From positions 1 to 7,973 of the forward strand of contig CAKRJM010000103.1 in assembly GCA_934351765.1 (NCBI GenBank): a stretch of 7,973 nt of DNA. Reading direction: 5' to 3'. The stretch comes from an uncultured Lachnospiraceae bacterium (GTDB taxonomy: Bacteria > Bacillota > Clostridia > Lachnospirales > Lachnospiraceae). The translations under genes were made by a program, and so were the position numbers. Shown here piece by piece: positions 1 through 6,456 of the stretch; positions within the stretch are counted from its first letter, which is position 1; each line of letters starts with the position of its first letter. Under the pieces are notes generated by a model. It was not told the origin of the DNA. It saw nothing but the letters and a program-made list of their open reading frames with translations, and made no database searches.

Positions 1-73
1 GTCAATGCTCTTTTTATTTGCAATCTCCCATAAATCAAGGTTTTAGAAACAAAAAAACAGGTAGAATTTGACA
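1..73. other. Non-coding sequence downstream of the MATE gene
   Basis: AT-rich sequence after the MATE stop (TAG at 76-74). It has a run of seven T on the minus strand (57-51), but only a 4-bp stem (GTAG/CTAC, overlapping the stop codon) precedes it, so no convincing terminator is present. The left edge ends in TTGAC on the minus strand (5-1), which could begin a -35 box of a gene beyond the window, but this cannot be judged. Confidence 0.5.
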
Positions 74-1435
74 CTACAGTCCGTTGATGTACCTTGTAAA
101 TACAAGATAAGTCACTGTTACCGTGATCACATTGGACACGGGCTCTGCCAGGAACACGCCCATGACGCCCATAAAGAACGGGAATACCAGCACCAGCGGC
201 ACCAGTACGAAGATCTTCCGCATAAGTCCGAAGATCAGGGAATACTTGGCATTTCCCATGGCGATGAACATGTGCTGGTTCACCATCTGCATACCGATCA
301 CAAAGTTCATGCAGAACGCAATACGGATCGAGGTGGTACAGGCTGCCAGAAGTGCTCCATCATTGGTAAACAGTGCTGCCACCTGCCCGGGGAAGAGCAT
401 ATAGACCAGCCACAGTGTCACCGAGCAGGTCAGAGAACAGATTCTTGCATAATGGATCGTCTTTTTCATGCGGCCGTAATCGGATGCGCCCATGCAGTAG
501 CCCACAATGGGCTGTGCGCCCTGGGTAATTCCCTGAAGCGGCATGAAAAAGATCTGGGACATGCTGTAAACAATGGTCATGCAGCCAATATACAGATCTC
601 CGGAGGCGCTGTCCGGGCTCCAGTAGCGTAAAAGCAGATTGACCAGGACCTGAACCACACTCTCATTGAACAGAAAGATAAAGGTCGAGACACCGAGGGC
701 GCAGATCTTTTTTGTATGGAACCAGCTGAACGCCATGTTTTTGAACCTGATCCGTACCGAAAGCCGTCTGGAGAACAATAAAAGATACAGCACCCAGACG
801 GCGGAAACGGTCTGGGAGATCAGCGTTGCCAGCGCAGCTCCGGCGATCCCCATGTGAAGCTTGTAAATAAAGATCGGATCCAGGATCAGATTTAAGAGCG
901 CACCGATCACCACGGTCACGGTCCCGTAAAGAGCCTGTCCCTGGGCGTTCAGAAACGAATTCATTCCAAGGCTGATCATGACCGGGATCGTTCCCAGAAC
1001 ATATATTTTCAGATAGGAAGAGGCATAGGGAAGTGCCTCGGCGCTGGCGCCGAACAGGCGCAGGATCGGATCACAGAACACATAGAATACCGCAGTCAGA
1101 ACAGCTCCCAGGATCAGCAGGAGACTCAGAGAAAGTCCCTGAAGCTTCGCGGCTGTTTCGCGGTCGCTCTCCCCTAATTTTATAGAAAGAAGCGGTGCGC
1201 CGCCCCGGCCGATCAGATAGCTGAACGCCGAAATGATCTGAATGATGGGCATGGTAAGCCCCAGTCCCGCAAGGGCCGTCAGGCCGACGCCCTCCATGCG
1301 GCCGATGAAGATCCGGTCCACCATGCTGTACAACGCATTGACGATCTGGGCAATGGTGCCGGGAATTGCCAGCTTTAACAGGAGCGGCAGGATCTTTCCG
1401 CTTTTTAACTGCTCCTCCATGCTCGGTTTACTCAT
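74..1435 (-). CDS. MATE-family multidrug efflux transporter, MepA-like
   Basis: A 453-aa inner-membrane protein of the multidrug and toxic compound extrusion family, which exports drugs or metabolites in exchange for Na+ or H+. About 12 hydrophobic segments are spread over the whole length, as expected for the family's two six-helix halves. Family motifs: VNALYSMVDRIFIG at 32-45 in helix 1; GRGGA at 76-80; LNLILDPIFI at 181-190 near helix 6; GITQGAQPIVGYCMGA at 302-317 in the second half, typical of the MepA-type branch; and EPVSN at 431-435 in the last helix. The start at 1435 is supported by GGAGG (1447-1443) 7 nt upstream, and the N-terminus MSKPSMEEQLKSGK is a short cytoplasmic lead. Length is normal and no frameshift is seen. 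It follows the SDR gene after an 87-nt gap with a hairpin. Substrate cannot be read from the sequence; family membership is secure, the subgroup less so. Confidence 0.95.
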   Translation of the reverse strand: MSKPSMEEQLKSGKILPLLLKLAIPGTIAQIVNALYSMVDRIFIGRMEGVGLTALAGLGLTMPIIQIISAFSYLIGRGGAPLLSIKLGESDRETAAKLQGLSLSLLLILGAVLTAVFYVFCDPILRLFGASAEALPYASSYLKIYVLGTIPVMISLGMNSFLNAQGQALYGTVTVVIGALLNLILDPIFIYKLHMGIAGAALATLISQTVSAVWVLYLLLFSRRLSVRIRFKNMAFSWFHTKKICALGVSTFIFLFNESVVQVLVNLLLRYWSPDSASGDLYIGCMTIVYSMSQIFFMPLQGITQGAQPIVGYCMGASDYGRMKKTIHYARICSLTCSVTLWLVYMLFPGQVAALFTNDGALLAACTTSIRIAFCMNFVIGMQMVNQHMFIAMGNAKYSLIFGLMRKIFVLVPLVLVFPFFMGVMGVFLAEPVSNVITVTVTYLVFTRYINGL

Positions 1436-1456
1436 GATTGTTCCTCCAGGACAACA

Positions 1457-1482
1457 GCAGCCGGCAAATCCATGCCGGCTGC
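1457..1482 (-). terminator. Perfect 10-bp hairpin between SDR and MATE genes (weak terminator or attenuator)
   Basis: On the minus strand GCAGCCGGCA and TGCCGGCTGC pair perfectly around the loop TGGATT. The following sequence is TGTTGTCC, a poor T tract, so complete termination is unlikely. Partial termination or protection of the upstream mRNA is more plausible. A purine-rich tract (GAAAGAAAAGAAAG) precedes the hairpin. On the plus strand the hairpin is followed by a T-rich stretch, but no plus-strand gene is present. The stem ends 9 nt upstream of the MATE Shine-Dalgarno sequence. No promoter is visible in the 87-nt gap. Confidence 0.5.
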
Positions 1483-1522
1483 CATCTTTCTTTTCTTTCA
1501 GGATTTTCTGATCCCGCCTGTT

Positions 1523-2323
1523 TTACGCCTGCTCTGCTTTTGCCTTCTCGTCCCAGGAGTAGGTAGGATTCAGGGTCACGCTCCGCCCGCCGGATACCTC
1601 GATGGTGGTTCCGGTCATGTAGGATGCGCCCTGTCCGCAGAGGAATACCACGGGAGCTGCGATTTCCTTCGGCTCTGCCACACGGTTTAACAGCGTGCCT
1701 CTTGCATTGTAGTCCAGCTCTGCCTGAGGGATCGTTGCCTTCACTGCGGGAGTTGCTGTGAAGCCGGGCATCACACAGCAGACACGGACACCGTAAGCGG
1801 CATATTCACCGGCCAGGGTCTGGGTCAGGTTCACGATGGCGGCCTTCATGGGGCCGTACAGGGTACTTCTTCCGGCTGTGGGGCACCTCGCTGCCAGAGA
1901 ACTGATGTTGACAATGGCACCGCCGCCCTGCTTCTTCATATAACGGAAGGCAGCCTGTCCACCGAATACGGCAGATTTGAAGGTCACGCCGGTGATCAGC
2001 TCGATGTCGGCATCGGTGAACTCATCGCCCTCTTTGAATACGGTGATTCCCACATTGTTTACCCAGGCATCAATCGTTCCGAACTTCGCAGCCACATGAT
2101 CGGCGAAATCATACACCTGCTGCTCCTTGCTCACGTCCATGGCTTCATAATATACTTCGCCGAGAGTGCCAAGCTCCTCTGCCGCTTTCTTTAATTCCTC
2201 TTCCTTTCTTGCACAGATGGCAACCCTCGCGCCCTCCTGCAGAAACGCCTTTGCAATGGCATAACCGATTCCCTTGCTGCCGCCAAGTACCACGGCGGTT
2301 TTTCCCTTTAATCCAAGATCCAT
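1523..2323 (-). CDS. Short-chain dehydrogenase/reductase (SDR), FabG-like, substrate unknown
   Basis: A 266-aa cytoplasmic oxidoreductase of the classical SDR family, which uses NAD(P)(H) to interconvert alcohols and ketones. Visible features: cofactor motif GGSKGIG (14-20) after the first beta strand; ICARK at 36-40, where basic residues after the second strand suggest NADP(H); NNVG at 89-92 (family NNAG); NISS at 139-142 with the likely catalytic serine at 142 or 141; and the YxxxK pair Y156 and K160. A PGF motif (186-188) and TGTTIEVSGG (237-246) match the usual C-terminal half. A gapless alignment with family sequences between NNVG and NISS puts Thr114 (VTFK) where the fourth catalytic residue, Asn of VNLK, normally sits. 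Length is normal for the family. Similarity to FabG is generic and does not show a role in fatty acid synthesis. It has its own promoter and probably shares a transcript with the MATE gene 87 nt downstream. Confidence 0.92.
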   Translation of the reverse strand: MDLGLKGKTAVVLGGSKGIGYAIAKAFLQEGARVAICARKEEELKKAAEELGTLGEVYYEAMDVSKEQQVYDFADHVAAKFGTIDAWVNNVGITVFKEGDEFTDADIELITGVTFKSAVFGGQAAFRYMKKQGGGAIVNISSLAARCPTAGRSTLYGPMKAAIVNLTQTLAGEYAAYGVRVCCVMPGFTATPAVKATIPQAELDYNARGTLLNRVAEPKEIAAPVVFLCGQGASYMTGTTIEVSGGRSVTLNPTYSWDEKAKAEQA

Positions 2324-2331
2324 GAAAAGCT

Positions 2332-2337
2332 CCTCCT
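2332..2337 (-). promoter_or_regulatory. Ribosome binding site of the SDR gene, with a small leader hairpin
   Basis: A consensus AGGAGG lies 8 nt upstream of the ATG at 2323-2321 and fixes that start. Just upstream, at 2357-2342 on the minus strand, TGCGCC-GGCA-GGCGTA can form a 6-bp hairpin with one G-U, 4 nt from the Shine-Dalgarno sequence. The hairpin is small and its role, if any, is unknown. Confidence 0.85.
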
Positions 2338-2414
2338 TTTTTACGCCTGCCGGCGCATTATTCGTTCCGGGCGGATATGCGGCTGTCCGTCATCCGACTC
2401 GTCATACTACTGTT

Positions 2415-2443
2415 ATCATAGCACATGTTTTCCGAACGGGCAA
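2415..2443 (-). promoter_or_regulatory. Sigma-A type promoter with extended -10 for the SDR gene
   Basis: On the minus strand TTGCCC (-35, 2443-2438) is followed by a 17-nt spacer and TATGAT (-10, 2420-2415). The spacer ends in TGC, giving an extended -10 (TGnTATGAT). Transcription should begin near 2408, leaving a leader of about 85 nt before the ATG at 2323. The promoter lies left of the repeat element, so transcripts from it do not contain the element. No clear operator is seen; ATGACG occurs twice in the early leader but is too short to interpret. Confidence 0.75.
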
Positions 2444-2516
2444 TCTGCTATCGTGCTTAGTTCACGCGAAGTTGTTTTCAAGTTAAGGCAGAACACGCTC
2501 CTGGCTGGTTTACATT

Positions 2517-2557
2517 CCCGCGTGCAAGCTCCAGAGCTTCGCTCTGTCGCTCGCGGG
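2517..2557 (-). other. Second hairpin in the repeat element
   Basis: On the minus strand CCCGCG (2557-2552) pairs with CGCGGG (2522-2517), AGC with GCT, and CAGAGC (2546-2541) with GCTCTG (2537-2532) around a GAA loop. Between the last two helices a GA faces an AG, which could form tandem sheared G-A pairs. Four unpaired bases (TGCA) bulge from the 3' side. This hairpin lies in the loop that would form if the inverted 17-mer paired with its downstream copy. A shorter GGGC/GCCC pairing nearby (2555-2566) could compete with it. Confidence 0.65.
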
Positions 2558-2570
2558 CTGGCGCCCTATC

Positions 2571-2628
2571 ATCAGAAACGTATTCTGCCTTGCGTATGCA
2601 AGCACACGCGGCAGAACACGCTCCTGAT
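2571..2628 (-). other. Long RNA-type hairpin in the repeat element (first 17-mer copy with inverted copy)
   Basis: In minus-strand RNA, 2628-2611 pairs with 2588-2571 over 18 consecutive pairs, 15 Watson-Crick and three G-U. Pair 2610/2589 extends this to 19. After a 2-nt bulge (2590-2591), 2609-2602 against 2592-2599 adds seven pairs (again including one G-U) below a 4-nt loop. On the plus strand all four wobble positions would be A-C mismatches. The structure therefore looks maintained as RNA from the minus strand, the direction in which rpoC and the SDR gene are read. The pairing was worked out by eye and no folding energy was computed. Confidence 0.75.
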
Positions 2629-2650
2629 GGCACGGCTTGTAGTTTTCGCG

Positions 2651-2684
2651 AAAAAAGAGGAACCCGCAAATACGGATCCCTCTT
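2651..2684 (-). terminator. Intrinsic terminator of the rpoBC operon
   Basis: Read on the minus strand, the arm AAGAGGGATCCG (2684-2673) pairs with CGGGTTCCTCTT (2666-2655). This gives a 12-bp stem with two G-U wobbles and a 6-nt loop TATTTG. A run of six T (2656-2651) follows, two of them inside the stem. The hairpin starts 8 nt past the rpoC stop. The T run is also half of a perfect 12-bp palindrome TTTTCGCGAAAA (2643-2654), where the terminator meets the structured repeat. The stem and T run make a strong factor-independent terminator. Confidence 0.92.
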
Positions 2685-2692
2685 CGAATTCT

Positions 2693-5600
2693 TTATTCTT
2701 CAGTTGTATCTTCTTCAGCCACAGGAGCCTCTGCTTCTTCCGCTTCAGCAGTATCAGCCTCTGCTGTTTCTGCATCGGGGGCGTCTGCTTCGTGTTCCTC
2801 GGCCATGGAAAGCTCATCCATGCCGAAGTCTTCACCGAAATCCTCAGAGAGAACAATCTCATCATCGGGCTCTACATCGGTGTTCAGCTTTACGGAACGG
2901 TAACGCTTCATACCGGTTCCGGCCGGGATCAGCTTACCGATCAGTACGTTCTCCTTCAGACCGATCAGCGGATCGACCTTACCGTTGATGGCAGCTTCCG
3001 TAAGAACCTTTGTGGTCTCCTGGAAGGATGCTGCGGACAGGAAGGAGTTGGTTGCCAGGGAAGCCTTTGTGATACCAAGAAGGATCTGCTTGCCCTCTGC
3101 GGGACGCTTGCCCTCCTCGATCAGCTTCTCGTTCATCTCATCGAAGTCCAGAACCTCCATGGAGATGCCGGGCAGGATTCCGCTGTCGCCGCTGTTTTCG
3201 ATGCGGATCTTCTTTAACATCTGGCGAACGATAACCTCAACGTGCTTGTCATTGATTTCCACACCCTGGAGACGGTATACACGCTGTACTTCCTGGAGCA
3301 TGTAATCCTGTACGGCGCGGACGCCCTTGATCTTCAGGATATCGTGAGGATTGATACTACCTTCGGTCAGCTCATCACCGGCCTCCAGTACCTGACCGTC
3401 AAGAACCTTGATCCTGGATCCGTAAGGGATCAGATAAGTCTTGGAATTTCCGGTCTCGTTGTCGGTAACAACGATCTCACGCTTCTTCTTTGTATCTTTG
3501 ATCGCGACTGTGCCGCCGAACTCTGCGATAATGGCAAGACCCTTGGGCTTTCTTGCCTCGAAAAGCTCCTCCACACGGGGAAGACCCTGTGTGATATCGT
3601 TACCGGCAACACCGCCGGTATGGAAGGTTCTCATAGTAAGCTGTGTACCGGGCTCACCGATGGACTGCGCGGCGATGATGCCGACAGCCTCACCAACCTG
3701 GACCGGCTGGCCGGTTGCCATGTTGGCACCGTAGCACTTTGCACATACACCAAGGTGGGACTTACAGCTTAAAATGGTACGGATCTTCACGGACTTGCGT
3801 CCAAGCTTATCCAGCACCTTCATGGCTGCGGCAGCCAGCTTCGGTGTACACATCTGGTTTGCCTTCACCACTACCTCGCCGGTGTCGGGATCTACGATAT
3901 CCTCGGCGATGAAACGCCCTGTCAGACGCTCCTCCAGGCTCTCGATGACTTCACGGCCATCGGTGAATGCGCTGATCTCCATGTAGGGGATCGCTTTTCC
4001 AGCGCAGCAGTCATCATCACGGATGATCAGATCCTGAGATACGTCTACCAGACGTCTTGTCAGGTAACCGGAGTCGGCGGTACGGAGAGCCGTATCGGAC
4101 AGACCCTTTCTTGCACCATGAGCGGAGATGAAGTACTCCAGTACGTCCAGACCTTCACGGAAGTTGGACTTGATGGGCAGCTCGATGGTACGGCCGGTTG
4201 TATCAGCCATCAGACCACGCATGCCGGCAAGCTGTTTGATCTGCTTATCGGAACCACGGGCACCGGAATCTGCCATCATGAAGATGTTATTGTATTTATC
4301 AAGGCCGGACAGCAGATCGTGTGTCAAGATTTCATCGGTCTTCTTCCAGGTCTCAACAACTTCCTTGTAACGCTCCTCCTCGGTTACAAGACCGCGGCGG
4401 AAGTTCTTTGCAATCCGGTCAACCGTTGCCTGTGCGTCAGAGATCAGCTGCTTCTTTGTCGCAGGTACGGTCATATCGGAAATGGATACGGTCATGGCTG
4501 CTCTTGTGGAGTACTTGTAGCCCATGGCCTTGATCGCATCGAGTGTCTCGGCTGTCTTGATGGGGCCGTGGGTATTGATGACCTTCTCAAGGATCTGCTT
4601 CAGGCCCTTCTTGCCTACATGGAAATCGATCTCCAGCTTGAACTCGTTCTCCGGATCGCTCCGGTCTACAAATCCAAGATCCTGAGGAATGATCTCATTA
4701 AAGAGGAACCGGCCTACGGTGGATTCTACCACACCACTCTTTACAGTACCGTCTTCCATCGTCTTTCTCACTCTCACCTTTACGCGGGAATGAAGAGTAA
4801 CGGCCTTATTTTCATAAGCGAGGATCGCTTCATTAACACTCTTGAATACCATGCCTTCGCCCACAGATCCGGGACGCTCCTGGGTCAGATAGTAAATACC
4901 AAGGACCATATCCTGGGACGGAACGGCAACGGGGCCGCCATCGGAGGGCTTTAACAGGTTATTCGGTGACAGCAGCATAAACCGGCACTCTGCCTGTGCT
5001 TCTACAGACAGGGGCAGATGGACAGCCATCTGGTCACCGTCAAAGTCTGCGTTGAACGCGGTACAAACCAGCGGGTGAAGCTTGATTGCCTTACCTTCTA
5101 CCAGGATCGGCTCGAAGGCCTGGATACCGAGACGATGCAGAGTTGGTGCACGGTTTAACATAACCGGATGCTCCTTAATGACATCTTCCAGAATATCCCA
5201 TACTTCAGTCTGAAGACGCTCCACCATCTTCTTGGCACTCTTGATGTTATGGGTGATGCCTCTGGCAACCAGCTCCTTCATAACGAAGGGCTTGAATAAT
5301 TCGATCGCCATTTCCTTCGGCAGACCGCACTGATAGATCTTTAACTCGGGGCCTACAACGATAACGGAACGGCCGGAGTAGTCTACACGCTTTCCTAACA
5401 GGTTCTGGCGGAAACGTCCCTGCTTACCCTTTAACATATCAGAAAGAGACTTTAACGGACGGTTTCCGGGGCCGGTTACGGGGCGGCCTCTTCTGCCGTT
5501 GTCGATGAGCGCATCGACAGCTTCCTGGAGCATACGCTTCTCATTGCGGACGATAATGTCCGGAGCGCCTAACTCCAGCAGTCTTGCCAGACGGTTGTTT

Positions 5601-6412
5601 CGGTTGATGATCCGACGGTACAGGTCATTCAAATCGGAGGTTGCAAAACGACCGCCGTCCAGCTGTACCATGGGACGCAGATCCGGCGGAATGACCGGGA
5701 TCACATCCATAACCATCCATTCGGGCTTGTTGCCGGAGGCACGGAAGGCCTCGACAACCTCCAGACGCTTGATGATTCTTGCCCGCTTCTGTCCGCTGGC
5801 ATCTTTCAGTGCATTTTTTAATTCTTCGGAATCCTTCTCCAGGTCGATGGCCTTTAACAGCTCCTGGATTGCCTCGGCACCCATGCCGACACGGAAGGTA
5901 TTTCCGTATTTATCGTATGCTTCCCGGTATTCCTTCTCGGAAAGCACCTGCTTGTACTGGAGATCGGAGGTTCCCTTATCCAGTACAATATAAGATGCAA
6001 AGTAAAGGACTTTCTCCAGGGTTCTGGGGGACAGATCCAGGATCAGTCCCATCCGGCTGGGGATTCCCTTGAAATACCAGATATGAGATACCGGCGCAGC
6101 CAGGGCGATATGGCCCATACGCTCACGGCGGACACTGGACTTTGTTACCTCAACGCCGCAGCGGTCGCAGATAACGCCCTTATATCTGATCTTTTTATAT
6201 TTCCCACAATGGCACTCCCAGTCCTTGCTGGGCCCGAAAATACGCTCGCAGTACAGACCGTCCTTCTCCGGCTTTAAGGTTCTGTAGTTAATGGTCTCCG
6301 GCTTTTTAACCTCGCCATGGGACCACTCCAGGATCTTTTCCGGGGAAGCCAGACCGATCTTGATCGCGTCAAAGGTCAACGGCTGATAGGTTTCATTCGT
6401 TGTTTCAGGCAT
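2693..6412 (-). CDS. rpoC: RNA polymerase beta' subunit RpoC, complete
   Basis: Largest subunit of RNA polymerase, holding the catalytic magnesium and the clamp. It is complete at 1239 aa, about 40 longer than B. subtilis RpoC (about 1199). Domains in order: N-terminal zinc site with C67, C69, C82 and C85; active-site motif [12 protein letters not shown] at 454-465 with the three metal-binding aspartates D456, D458 and D460; bridge helix around [19 protein letters not shown] (766-784); second zinc site with C802 (C803 is adjacent), C883, C890 and C893; trigger loop [16 protein letters not shown] (919-934) with M927 and H931. The trigger loop runs directly into [20 protein letters not shown], so the long insertion found in E. 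coli is absent, as in other Bacillota. Conserved sequence ends near residue 1180. The last 60 residues are acidic and, from about 1205, mostly alternating A, E and D. The gene follows rpoB after 44 nt and is closed by a terminator 8 nt after its stop. No key residue is missing. Confidence 0.99.
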   Translation of the reverse strand: MPETTNETYQPLTFDAIKIGLASPEKILEWSHGEVKKPETINYRTLKPEKDGLYCERIFGPSKDWECHCGKYKKIRYKGVICDRCGVEVTKSSVRRERMGHIALAAPVSHIWYFKGIPSRMGLILDLSPRTLEKVLYFASYIVLDKGTSDLQYKQVLSEKEYREAYDKYGNTFRVGMGAEAIQELLKAIDLEKDSEELKNALKDASGQKRARIIKRLEVVEAFRASGNKPEWMVMDVIPVIPPDLRPMVQLDGGRFATSDLNDLYRRIINRNNRLARLLELGAPDIIVRNEKRMLQEAVDALIDNGRRGRPVTGPGNRPLKSLSDMLKGKQGRFRQNLLGKRVDYSGRSVIVVGPELKIYQCGLPKEMAIELFKPFVMKELVARGITHNIKSAKKMVERLQTEVWDILEDVIKEHPVMLNRAPTLHRLGIQAFEPILVEGKAIKLHPLVCTAFNADFDGDQMAVHLPLSVEAQAECRFMLLSPNNLLKPSDGGPVAVPSQDMVLGIYYLTQERPGSVGEGMVFKSVNEAILAYENKAVTLHSRVKVRVRKTMEDGTVKSGVVESTVGRFLFNEIIPQDLGFVDRSDPENEFKLEIDFHVGKKGLKQILEKVINTHGPIKTAETLDAIKAMGYKYSTRAAMTVSISDMTVPATKKQLISDAQATVDRIAKNFRRGLVTEEERYKEVVETWKKTDEILTHDLLSGLDKYNNIFMMADSGARGSDKQIKQLAGMRGLMADTTGRTIELPIKSNFREGLDVLEYFISAHGARKGLSDTALRTADSGYLTRRLVDVSQDLIIRDDDCCAGKAIPYMEISAFTDGREVIESLEERLTGRFIAEDIVDPDTGEVVVKANQMCTPKLAAAAMKVLDKLGRKSVKIRTILSCKSHLGVCAKCYGANMATGQPVQVGEAVGIIAAQSIGEPGTQLTMRTFHTGGVAGNDITQGLPRVEELFEARKPKGLAIIAEFGGTVAIKDTKKKREIVVTDNETGNSKTYLIPYGSRIKVLDGQVLEAGDELTEGSINPHDILKIKGVRAVQDYMLQEVQRVYRLQGVEINDKHVEVIVRQMLKKIRIENSGDSGILPGISMEVLDFDEMNEKLIEEGKRPAEGKQILLGITKASLATNSFLSAASFQETTKVLTEAAINGKVDPLIGLKENVLIGKLIPAGTGMKRYRSVKLNTDVEPDDEIVLSEDFGEDFGMDELSMAEEHEADAPDAETAEADTAEAEEAEAPVAEEDTTEE

Positions 6413-6420
6413 GAGTGGTT

Positions 6421-6427
6421 CTCCCTT
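6421..6427 (-). promoter_or_regulatory. Ribosome binding site of rpoC
   Basis: AAGGGAG lies 8 nt upstream of the ATG at 6412-6410, within the 44-nt gap after the rpoB stop (6413-6456). Its GGAG core pairs with the 16S anti-Shine-Dalgarno sequence. No promoter or terminator is seen in the gap, which supports co-transcription and independent translation initiation of rpoC. It also supports this ATG as the start, and the protein then begins [20 protein letters not shown], close to the usual RpoC N-terminus. Confidence 0.8.
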
Positions 6428-6456
6428 CTAAATCTATATCCATTCAGTTTCCGGTA

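Larger units (their letters stand above)
2458..2652 (-). repeat. Structured composite repeat element between rpoC terminator and SDR promoter
   Basis: About 195 nt of non-coding sequence built from repeated modules. A 17-mer, CAGGAGCGTGTTCTGCC on the minus strand, occurs identically at 2626-2610 and 2503-2487 (123 nt apart). A degenerate inverted copy, GGCAGAATACGTTTCTG, lies between them at 2589-2573. A second module, TTCGCGNNAACTA on the minus strand, occurs at 2652-2640 and 2470-2458, with 11 of 13 positions shared, so it brackets the whole region. Module order on the minus strand is: 13-mer, 17-mer, inverted 17-mer, separate hairpin, 17-mer, 13-mer. No transposase or clear target duplication is seen. 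The form resembles a dispersed palindromic repeat or small non-autonomous element, but I do not recognise a named family. A 63-codon ORF crosses it (2669-2478) but begins inside the terminator and has no coding support. Edges are approximate. Confidence 0.75.

Noticed and set aside
51..57. T7 run on the minus strand as a MATE terminator
   Set aside because: Only a 4-bp stem can be drawn ahead of it, partly within the stop codon region.
68..73. Consensus TTGACA on the plus strand
   Set aside because: No -10 box at 16-18 nt and no plus-strand gene downstream.
68..631. 187-codon plus-strand frame opposite the MATE gene
   Set aside because: His- and Gln-rich composition typical of a reversed membrane-protein gene; no Shine-Dalgarno sequence seen.
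2517..2557. Kink-turn in the second hairpin
   Set aside because: Tandem G-A pairs are possible, but the bulge is separated from them by three base pairs, unlike the kink-turn arrangement.
2487..2626. CRISPR array
   Set aside because: Only two direct copies of 17 nt, 123 nt apart, with an inverted copy between them; no regular spacers and no cas genes.
2478..2669. 63-codon minus-strand frame in the repeat element
   Set aside because: It begins inside the rpoC terminator stem, has Cys-, Ala- and Arg-rich composition, and simply reads through the hairpins. Open frames of this length are expected in GC-rich repeats.
2453..3217. 254-codon plus-strand frame spanning the repeat element and the end of rpoC
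   Set aside because: Its right part is antisense to rpoC and its left part reads through the repeat and the terminator hairpin. No family similarity is recognised.
4118..4954. 278-codon open frame on the plus strand inside rpoC
   Set aside because: Antisense shadow of a highly conserved gene; no ribosome binding site or recognisable domain, and the sequence on the other strand is fully explained by RpoC.
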